This document shows, piece after piece, positions 57,701 to 64,000 of a stretch of DNA of 64,000 nt (its first letter is position 1; each line of letters begins with the position of its first letter). The notes under the pieces are model-generated. The model was not told the origin of the DNA, did not search any database, and worked only from the letters and a program-made list of their open reading frames with translations. Origin of the DNA: Steromphala cineraria (lineage: Eukaryota > Mollusca > Gastropoda > Trochida > Trochidae); contig OU744720.1 in NCBI GenBank assembly GCA_916613615.1, forward strand, positions 68,154,471 through 68,218,470. The letters are read 5' to 3'. The translations under genes and the position numbers were made by a program.

Positions 57701-60366
57701 ATATCAATTGCATTAACTTAAAATGTCAGCAACATGAATGTTGTGTATAACTAAATCATGTCTGATATTGATTTTTAAAAATTTGATTTATTTTGGAATT
57801 TTGAAATTTCTTAATCAAATTTCCTCAAGATAATGATTTTCAAGCTTTCCACTACCAGAGACATCAGCAATAAACTCGCTCAAGACAAGACCGCAATGTT
57901 TTACACCTCAGCCATATGACATACTGAACATTTCATTTCCGATCCCTGCTTTGTTTCTGACTTTACAACGCTATAGAGAAACTGCGTGACTCGAAGTATT
58001 TGATTCAAATATGTCAGTAAGATAGTGTTTATTTATTAAAATACAAACGTTTACCCATGCGCTGATATAGCCCGAGGTTCCTTAGATTCGTTTTAGTATA
58101 TTTGAGCACACATCAAGAGTGAAACTTTGTCCCCTTCGTGTTATATCAAATCCTCCAGGCCATTAATGCAATGATTGTCCGCATGTAATTGCTGTGAACA
58201 AGATATCAAAAGGTAGCTCTACATATTTTTTGTGGCGTTCTTATAGTTCATACGATCAAAATATAGATGTCATTAACTTTGAGTACATTTTCAAATTGAA
58301 AAAAAACATCATTTGTGATGACTTCGTTTTTCCAATATCAAGCAAGTAAAGATAATCACACTCTAGTTGAGACAGCGAACGTGAAATCAAAGCGATAGCT
58401 ACATTATACATGTTAGAATAAAAAGATAGAACATCGGATAGCAGCGAAACATATTGTTCAGCACACTTTGAATCATTTCTTTCATTCGTGTTGTCATGCA
58501 ATGTCTTATTCATCTGTCAAGGTTCGAGTATTGTAGTCTATAATAATCATGCTTAAGCCGCGAACGCTGAATCAAAAGTTAGTTCTAGTGCATTCATTGA
58601 GCTGTGCGATCAGAGTTCCTATACTGTCGAGTTGATCCTCAGAGTGAAACATTTCCATTGCCATGCAGTGTCACATCCAGTTAAGGTGGCTTACGTAATT
58701 AAGGCTACGGTTATTATTGTGTCGAGTACACGCGAAATCAAATATAATTCTAGTGCATGTAGTTCTAGTACATACATTGAGCTGTGCGATCAGAGTTCCT
58801 ATATTGTCGAGTCAATCTTCAGAGTGAAACATTTCCATTGTCACGCTGTGCCACATCAAGTTAACAAGGCATACGTATATAAAGGGGCAGTAGCACGTTT
58901 TTAGGGGGAATATAAGGTGATGTTAGGAAAATGAAAATTAATGGTTCCAATTGAAAGACAATGTATTTAAACTAAATGGAGCAGTAATAATTCAAATATT
59001 TAACATTAAGTTTAGCCATGCGATTCCTTTTTCTTACAGAAAATGAATTAAAGGTGTTCACACAAAAATGGCCGCCTATGTATTTTATGTGAATCTTCAT
59101 ACTTTGTCCTCCGACTATGGATGATTGACTTGTGTAATGACATTTTTGACACTGTCAATATAATACATTTAACATTAACTTACAATAATGACTGAAAATT
59201 TTAAAATATAAAATTGTCAAAAAACGTGCTACTGCCCCTTTAAGGCTACTATCATTATTTAGTAGAGAACACGCGAAATCAAACATATTCCTAATGCATG
59301 TATCGAACAATATCTCTTAGGAAAACTGCTGAAAATAAAGCAGATGTTCAGTTCATTTTCACAATAAACTCTTTCCCAGTGATATATCTTGTCCATTTGA
59401 CACGGTTCACTCACAAGATATTCGTTGTAACTGCCATCGCGAGATGAAAGAGTCGCTTCAAATGCAAAAAGTAGCATGCATGGTTGCTAGAACACATGGT
59501 CAAAGATATGTGCTATATTTCTGTAAGACGTCATCTTCACTGTGAAACTTTGCCCTTCTTCATAATTGATGTTATGTCAACTCTATCAAGCTTTTAAGAG
59601 AAAGATTTGTGTCTGTATTGCGATATTGAAAAGTTCTTTACACAAAAATTGTTCTGTAAATTATTGAAAAGTGCAAGATTCTATGGAACACCCGAACCGT
59701 AGTTCTAAGAAAATCTGTGCTTTTACAAAATCTGTGCCATGAATTGTATATGAAAGTGTAACCGATTCAGTTCGAAAACAAACATCTGTATATCGCTAAT
59801 CCAATGAATATATCAGATTCATAGTCTTGTTTCTGTATAAAAAGATGCAATATCAAATTTCTGAGAGAAATACTAAACATCATTGATGTTCGCGGCATCT
59901 TTGTCAAACAACTTTGATGTTGAAAATGAATGTATTCTCATTGATTTTAGAGTTTAACATATTTTCTTATACAGTCGGAGATCGATTTAACTTCAAATTG
60001 AAATTTGATGTGTCTGGTTTGTGTAATCCGAAAAAGGCTAAAACATAATATTCAAATTGGTTTCTCTTCAAAGGAGACTCTCGGCATGATTCGACAGCAC
60101 ATCAAACTAAAGTATAAGGTATTTTTTCTCGTGTTACAATTACAATAATTCTTACCGTTAGATGGCTTCAAGAACCACAGAGTAACATCAAGCGATCACA
60201 GACTGAAGGTTTAGACAGAATATGACAAGAAAGGTAATTTACATAAATGAAACTTTTTCACATATGGAGAGACGTATTTATAAAGTTTTTTTTTACAATA
60301 ATTCTTACCGGTCGCCTGCTCCAAGAGATACATCAATAGTATAAAGCCATCAAAATGTAATTCCAT
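39700..60366 (-). CDS. Two-Ig-domain cell-surface protein, zig-8/lachesin/DPR-DIP type (spliced gene)
   Basis: Seven coding exons on the minus strand: 60366-60309, 50110-49977, 46067-45854, 44254-44225, 43898-43869, 42568-42278 and 39797-39700. They sum to 855 nt, or 284 codons plus stop, and every junction is phase-compatible (1, 0, 1, 1, 1, 1). All introns start GT and end AG. Domains in order are a signal peptide (~20 aa), Ig1 with Cys in ARLECAV, VIWRKG and DEGMYECQV, a 20-residue linker, Ig2 with LTCNATG, DWFKNG and DAGVYICR, and a hydrophobic tail. Members of this family sit on neurons or epithelia and bind similar proteins in pairs; that is known of the family, not shown here. The first intron is ~10.2 kb. 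The assembly is by eye and the last exon is the weakest part. Confidence 0.85.
39928..40377 (+). other. Unrecognised 149-codon open frame inside the last intron
   Basis: The longest plus-strand open frame outside the transposons, with an ATG start and TGA stop. The product is moderately hydrophobic near its N-terminus (IYLRICTIQY, FTIFLLDIF) and has no motif I recognise. It lies antisense within intron 6 of the Ig gene. In DNA this AT-rich, a frame of this length is somewhat unusual but can arise by chance. I do not call it a gene. Confidence 0.2.
42278..42568 (-). CDS. Ig2 exon of the two-Ig protein
   Basis: A 291-base exon with phase 1 at both ends. The acceptor follows TTTATTTATTCATGCAG and the donor is G|GTAAGT. 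It starts IKIVGEKYVEKGRKINLTC (first Cys), continues DDLDWFKNGDKLS (core Trp) and ends DDAGVYICRTSGLQITSLR (second Cys). NLT and NAT are N-glycosylation sequons. If the following intron is retained, the frame adds Gly-Lys and stops at TAA, which would give a soluble two-Ig form. Confidence 0.95.
43869..43898 (-). CDS. 30-nt microexon B: Ig1-Ig2 linker
   Basis: Exactly 30 bases between CTTTCAG and GTACGT, with phase 1 at both ends. It encodes DDLQKALNDS, the first Asp being split with the previous exon. NDS is a possible N-glycosylation site. Skipping leaves the frame intact. Confidence 0.75.
44225..44254 (-). CDS. 30-nt microexon A: Ig1-Ig2 linker
   Basis: Exactly 30 bases between TTTGTTTCAG and GTATGT, with phase 1 at both ends. 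It encodes VPNTPVKYNS after the Ig1 strand ending VYLTVE. The VP start is typical of where Ig1 passes into the next domain in this family. With both microexons skipped, the protein would run VYLTVE-D-IKIVGEKYVE. Confidence 0.78.
44520..44620 (-). repeat. Decayed (GACA/GACGGA) repeat in intron 3
   Basis: Carries CGGATGGACCGATGGACGG and GATAGACAGACAGACGGGCC. It resembles the core of the repeat at 29736-29907. The 97-codon minus-strand frame across it is a product of the repeat and not a gene. Confidence 0.5.
44981..45037 (+). mobile_element. Very short SINE 3' end with 12-bp target duplication
   Basis: A 57-base insert starting CGCCGCTAATGGCTGATATA and ending in an ACAATAACTCACTTACTCA tail. 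It is flanked by TTTAATGGTGTA at 44969-44980 and again at 45038-45049. The 12-bp duplication and repetitive tail are signs of LINE-driven retroposition. CGCCGC and GCGGCG inside could form a hairpin. It lies in intron 3 of the Ig gene. Confidence 0.85.
45404..45427 (+). repeat. Poly-C run (24 nt)
   Basis: An uninterrupted run of 24 C after TATAT, in intron 3 of the Ig gene. The short minus-strand frame with a poly-Gly stretch across it is an artefact of this run. Confidence 0.9.
45854..46067 (-). CDS. Ig1 second-half exon of the two-Ig protein
   Basis: A 214-base exon, phase 0 at its start and phase 1 at its end. The acceptor follows CTTCAATTACAG and the donor is G|GTAGGC. It encodes VIWRKGSESNPLTIGKRTF (core Trp), then DEGMYECQVSSQA (second Cys) and the final strand HHVYLTVE. 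The PLTIG motif and the YECQVS ending are hallmarks of the zig-8/DPR/lachesin Ig1 domain. Confidence 0.95.
46539..46898 (-). mobile_element. TTAA-flanked MITE, copy 3 (inverted)
   Basis: TTAA flanks both ends (46539-46542 and 46895-46898). The interior is the reverse complement of the other copies. It lies in intron 2 of the Ig gene and is moderately diverged. Confidence 0.9.
47359..47412 (+). repeat. tRNA-like fragment
   Basis: GCGGTTTGGTCAACAG followed by GTGTTCGAATCTCACCTGGG resembles A and B boxes with a tRNA-type T arm. It is only about 54 bases long and lacks a full cloverleaf, so it is a SINE or tRNA relic. Confidence 0.35.
48766..49130 (+). mobile_element. TTAA-flanked MITE, copy 4
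   Basis: TTAA at both ends (48766-48769 and 49127-49130), 365 bp, in intron 2 of the Ig gene. It differs from copy 5 at only a handful of positions, including the damaged left TIR (CAATTTTTTAG in place of CACGTTTTTAG). Confidence 0.92.
49977..50110 (-). CDS. Ig1 first-half exon of the two-Ig protein
   Basis: A 134-base exon. The acceptor follows TCTTTCACTTTCAG, it opens with 2 nt completing Ala with the signal exon, and ends in phase 0 at AAAAG|GTATGT. It reads IEFGYIGTTLVPLPRF, then GQLARLECAVDNLSTKK with the first Ig1 Cys. NFT and NLS are glycosylation sequons. The Ig1 domain is thus split by an intron just before the core Trp. Confidence 0.9.
53462..53812 (+). other. Unrecognised 116-codon open frame in intron 1
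   Basis: A GC-richer island than its surroundings. The hydrophilic frame holds KKNVSEIRPASPIVDRDHDE and ends in a hydrophobic tail. No splice context or domain is recognisable, so it may be a regulatory or repeat-derived segment. I do not call a gene. Confidence 0.2.
54227..54790 (+). repeat. Diverged duplication, ~155 bp units about 410 bp apart
   Basis: Units at 54227-54380 and 54637-54790 share CATAGCT/TATAGCT, AGAGACACA, CAGACAG, GGCTCTCC, TTCTGGTC, GAACACATGATTCCTGTCTA (second copy GACACATGATCCCTGTCTAT) and GTGCTTAGTTA-like ends. Neither unit is open, so conservation is not explained by coding. Confidence 0.8.
58581..59310 (+). repeat. 180-bp tandem duplication, second copy split by a MITE
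   Basis: AGTTCTAGTGCATTCATTGA at 58581 recurs as AGTTCTAGTACATACATTGA at 58761, exactly 180 bases on. Both run through AGCTGTGCGATCAGAGTTCC and AGAGTGAAACATTTCCATTG. Copy 2 is interrupted at 58879-59243 by the MITE and resumes with GGCTACTATC, then ACACGCGAAATCAAA, as in copy 1. Weaker related motifs are scattered from 57.3 to 59.6 kb. Confidence 0.9.
58879..59243 (+). mobile_element. TTAA-flanked MITE, copy 5 (nested)
   Basis: Flanked by ATAA (58879-58882, one change) and TTAA (59240-59243). The matching position of the sister 180-bp repeat (58699-58702) reads TTAA with no insert, giving the pre-insertion site. Very close to copy 4 in sequence. It lies in intron 1 of the Ig gene. Confidence 0.95.
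60142..60157 (-). other. Duplicate of the exon 1 splice-donor region
   Basis: ACAATAATTCTTACCG occurs here and again at 60295-60310, where it is the donor of the signal-peptide exon. On the minus strand both read CGGTAAGAATTATTGT. The bases upstream (TTGATGTTACTC, CTTGAAGCC) resemble exon 1 (TTGATGTATCTC, CTTGGAGCA), suggesting a diverged tandem copy of the exon. In the exon 1 frame this copy has a TGA, so it is not an obvious coding alternative. Confidence 0.55.
60309..60366 (-). CDS. Signal-peptide exon of the two-Ig protein
   Basis: ATG at 60366-60364, then 19 codons and one base before the donor G|GTAAGA. It reads MELHFDGFILLMYLLEQAT, a short N-region and a hydrophobic core, and joins exon 2 to give ATA-IEF with a small residue near the likely cleavage site. 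Its phase matches exon 2. No other upstream exon with a signal peptide and the right phase was seen. Confidence 0.7.
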
Positions 60367-60589
60367 CTTGAGTCAGCCTATCTGCGTGATGCATCCATTA
60401 CGAATTGTAAAAACACAGTGTACAGACGTCACAAATCAAGCTCCAGGTATATGATCCCTCAAGTAAACATCTTTACCCATTTAATTATAGGTACATATCG
60501 GGCATGAAAAACGTATTCCTCAAATTGGGCACTTTGCCGGGTTCCTCATGCGGTTCGAATGTCTCACTTAATGCCAACAATAATTAAGC

Positions 60590-61330
60590 AAACTTTCTGC
60601 GAGGGCCGACATCGCACATCGCCGGCAGCACAACGAGCGCTGGTATTCCGTGAGGAGGGGGCAGCCATACCTCGCAATACCACCTTAACACCGAGCCACA
60701 GTCGCCACTGATCTAACTTACTCGCGCGAAACGTTCGTATCTGAGAGAGGAAGAGTCCATGTTCATTAGAGGGAGGCGGGTCTAAACGTCTCCTGGCAAT
60801 TACAATACACTTGTCTGATTTCCTGGCCGTGCGGCACTAGCATCGTGACTGGAAAGGTAGTCATGTAATTTACTTAACGAAAACATCAGTGTTTGATAGA
60901 ACCTTTACTCTCAAAAATGAGGAAAGTATTTTAGTGAAATGTTGCGGCGGTATGCATGACTTAGGAGCACGATCAATGAAGAGCGGCGAGAAAGGCGTCA
61001 CACGCAGAAAGGCGGCAGACGTGCCCCATCGACCAGTGATTGTAGTGGGGGCTCACGCTACCAGAGGACCTGCCACGCTGCTCGCTACTGCTGCATTGTA
61101 GTGTAAGGCGTGAGTCTTGCCAATGTCGCTCCTTGTTATCAAGAAGGCAGATTAGCACCATCCAAAGTCGCGGTGCGATAGCGCGATTGCTTCTTGTGGA
61201 ATTGTCTGGCATGAAGCAATTAAAAGTCATTCGTCAATCCACGGAACGCCGGCGGTCGACAAGCAGCGATGTTGACGATTTGCAGCCTTGCGAGATTACA
61301 TTCCGTGATTTCCTCAATGTATTAAAATAG
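60590..61330 (-). promoter_or_regulatory. GC/CpG-richer region upstream of the two-Ig gene, putative promoter/5' UTR
   Basis: Clearly richer in G+C and CpG than the rest of the window (for example CATCGCCGGCAGCACAACG and GAACGCCGGCGGTCGACAAG) and directly upstream of the signal exon. Short overlapping frames on both strands here have no recognisable product. A start site was not pinned. The position suggests promoter or 5' UTR function; this is inference. Confidence 0.35.
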
Positions 61331-61399
61331 AAGTGTTCCATTTTATTCGAATGTCGTCTGTAAACATGTTTTTGTAGCCTAGTTGTCGAGGTTTGGTAA

Positions 61400-64000
61400 G
61401 CCATGTATGTGCTCACAAATAATTGGATAAAAAATATATGCGATTAGATTTACTAATTTCTAATGCGTTCAATTCTCGTCAGTTGGCATTGTAGTTGCAT
61501 CTTCAGTGTAGATGAGTTTATTTTGTTGTGATTAAGGCAACATAAATGGTATGGATATTGTAGGAGAAATCACAAGAATGTATTTTATGAACATTACATC
61601 GGAACAGAGTTTTTTCAGTAAAATGTTCCTAAGGTATATACAGTTTCAGTAAACAGGCGACTATGACAATATTCACGTATGTACAGTGTGAACCTTTGTA
61701 GATATCATGAATACACAGCACCGGGACTTCAACTTATTTAAAGGGGCGCATTGGTTGGCGCGGTCGGCTTCGGATAACGAGTTCAGGGGCAACTTTGCAG
61801 TAGAGAACTGTTCTACACGTAGTAAGATTTGGGTGCAATGTTGCACTGAACTTTACCTCAGTACCACCCATGGTTCGTTAATTCTAGCCGATGCTCGTAG
61901 GTTTCCCCGCAATACATACCCCAATAGTGTTGCGGGATTTCTCCCTGCAATAATACTAGAAGTGGTGATTTAAGCGAAATACTCTTGATAACGGCGTAAA
62001 ACCAAAAATTACTTCACCTCAAACAAACCACGGTTTTACCCTTATTCTTTTGAGATAGGAAATGCATGCATGGAACGTTTATTTATGGAACTGCTGATTA
62101 ATTTGGTTATTTTAATTTTGGTTTTGCAATTGGTAATTGTTTGTGAGAGTATTGTATTTTTCTCCAAATCTGTACTTCTTCCCCCTTTATAAAAACGGTA
62201 ACTTTTTTTAAACCCAAATGACAGTGATACGTGAGATACACCACATGAGCCTCGCAAAATGTTCAAAGACTGAAGGATCACTTCACGTATTGTTGCAGAG
62301 TTTCCATTCTCTGTATTTACACATTAAAGTCTGAAAAGTTTGTAATTGGGCCGAAGCGAGACAGGTATGATGAATACGGGATATTTCGGATGAATGCCCT
62401 CCTTGTAAACCCCGGATGTACAATTAGTCTGATTCCGTTCCAACTGACCCTCTCAATCAAGCTGTACGTCTACCGGACACTGGTCAACACTGGGGCCGAT
62501 CGATCGCGTCTTTGCCAGTTCATTATACGTATTATCATGTAATGTTATGCTTTGGATTTGCATGTATATTTCATGCGTTCAGTCATGTACCAACAAAACA
62601 ATAACCTTTGGCAATATATTAGTTTCATACACATGTACTTTGCTGCAAGAGAGACATTGGAATGAAGTATCATACAAATACCTTTGGCGGCCATTTCTAT
62701 GTGAACACCTTAAAATCATTTAAGATAGGGAGATGGATCCGTGTATGGTCATTCGTTTAAAAATGCTTCTTTTGTCTGAAAACAATGTCTTGCAATTAAT
62801 AAGACTTATGTTCCTTCTCGTTAGATCACTTCATTCCCCTTTGACTTGTTCAACCCTGACTAACAACACACATTTACATCCAATGTGTTTTGTGATGATG
62901 TACTGTTGGACTCGAGCGCTTAGAACATAATATACTCATGGAGTCATGCTAGGTATACATGGAGTTTTCATTATCATCATAAAAAATATTACCACCATCA
63001 TTTTATATTATTAGATCTTGTTTGATTCCCGTTCATATGAATAGGGTGATGAAGACGGAAAACCAGTTTAACGGAACAACACCCCTCTTGGTTATAGCGC
63101 TTCATTTCAATTCCTTTTAGTTCGTTTAATGAGAATTTCTTGCAATTAATTTCCTCTAAACCCATTCGTCTCCTTACCGTGTCCAATTAGGAGATGTGGC
63201 TGCTCACTTGACGTATGTGAGATGTGTATGAGACTACTGGGCTGAATATCAACGCCGAAAGTAATGACATTTCAAAGGATAAAATAGAAACTGTTTTTAC
63301 TTATCACTGAAATGATTATCACATGGAAGTGAAATAATGACTTCTTCTAATTACGGAATGCTTAAGATTTCAGTTTCCTAAGAATTTTAAATTTGTGTAG
63401 AGAAAATGACAAAAATAACTATACCACTAATGATTGATGAAATATCGATGTTCATCAGGATTAATGCGTTACTTCTGCCTGATAATTTAAGTATGGAATG
63501 TTACAACGTGAAGAATGGCAATGGTTAATTATTTAGTTGCGGACAGCTGAGAGCAATAATGGATCATACACTTTTGAAGATAACAGTACACCACCATGAA
63601 AAACAATTGATCTATCATTAATGATATGCATCATTAATCTTTGTTATTTGCGTGGAGTTCTATGGGCAAGAAGAAAAAGCTATTTGTTTCTACCTCGTTA
63701 AGGTGCTTCCCAACTACTACAAGTGGTTGAAGCGAATGATACATTCTTTAGATCTAATGTTCACTAAAACCACTCTTTGGAACCAATACGACACTAAAAC
63801 TCAATTCCATTGGCGTCAGTCGGATAGCAGTCTGTTCCATTCCAGTAGATATATCCACCGTAAAAGCGAGTTGTCTCTGTCTTGTCTCTAACCTTAGAGC
63901 TTCTTCACGATCAAGGGTGTCAGAATTGCATTGAAATTGTCAAGATATTAAGCAATTAACTCAATTGTACTATATCCAGAGCCGTATGCCGTATTTTCTG
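61400..64000. other. No gene recognised
   Basis: An 88-codon plus-strand frame at 61707-61973 and a 79-codon one at 63652-63891 have no recognisable domain. The 62340-62540 stretch is GC-richer but full of stops. At 62680-62720 GGCGGCCATTTCTATGTGAA followed by CACCTTAAAAT matches the MITE interior in reverse and is a decayed sixth copy. Confidence 0.5.

Larger units (their letters stand above)
50111..60308 (-). other. Intron 1 (10.2 kb) of the two-Ig gene
   Basis: A long first intron after the signal-peptide exon is usual in neuronal adhesion genes and often carries regulatory DNA. Here it holds a ~155-bp duplication (54227 and 54637), a 180-bp tandem repeat with a nested MITE (58.6-59.3 kb), a GC-richer stretch at 53460-53810 and a copy of the 11.7 kb dispersed segment (57900-58060). 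Some open frames up to 116 codons occur on the plus strand without recognisable products. Confidence 0.7.

Noticed and set aside
60889..61330. Overlapping small frames on both strands in the GC-rich stretch
   Set aside because: Low stop density is expected in GC-richer DNA; no shared motif or splice logic supports a gene.
61707..61973. 88-codon plus-strand frame with GC-richer start
   Set aside because: The product is unrecognised and there is no splice or regulatory context; left as unannotated.

Overview
This window is eukaryotic, AT-rich, intron-rich DNA full of transposon remains. It is most likely from a lophotrochozoan and probably a mollusc. The reasons are a spliced two-immunoglobulin-domain gene of the zig-8/lachesin/DPR-DIP type, a BEL/Pao LTR retrotransposon, a decayed DIRS-type element, tRNA-derived SINEs (one with a tail ending in a CACTTACTCA-like motif) and many small inverted-repeat elements. 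There is no bacterial operon structure, rRNA gene or CRISPR array. The taxon call is inference from sequence style.

Left third (1-20.3 kb): no intact gene was found. It holds a ~3.4 kb block (2468-5852) bounded by inverted ~150 bp repeats, with a palindromic element and a broken DIRS-like retroelement inside. Beyond that are diverged, roughly colinear segmental duplications that recur at 28.5-37 kb. A few minus-strand fragments (690-850, 17700-17860, 6640-6800, 7425-7607) look like duplicated coding exons; a class C GPCR origin is a low-confidence guess.

20.3-28.5 kb: a structurally complete BEL/Pao retrotransposon on the minus strand. It has two 915-bp LTRs that look identical by eye, a 5-bp target-site duplication, a polypurine tract and one uninterrupted 1943-codon Gag-Pol frame with all catalytic residues present. 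It looks young and possibly active.

28.5-39 kb: more duplicated noncoding units, two copies of a TTAA-flanked ~360-bp MITE, a second copy of an inverted-repeat element also seen at 16.6 kb, and a tRNA-derived SINE.

39.7-60.4 kb: one minus-strand gene for a secreted or membrane-tethered two-Ig cell-surface protein. I assembled seven coding exons by eye: signal peptide, first and second halves of Ig1, two 30-nt microexons, Ig2, and a hydrophobic C-terminal exon. All phases agree and the total is 855 nt (284 aa plus stop). The two microexons encode the linker between the Ig domains and can each be skipped without changing frame; this is the most interesting biology in the window. The first intron is ~10.2 kb and carries internal duplications. 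One of these preserves an empty target site for the MITE.

60.4-64 kb: a GC/CpG-richer segment upstream of the first coding exon, a plausible promoter/5' UTR, then unannotated sequence with a decayed MITE fragment.
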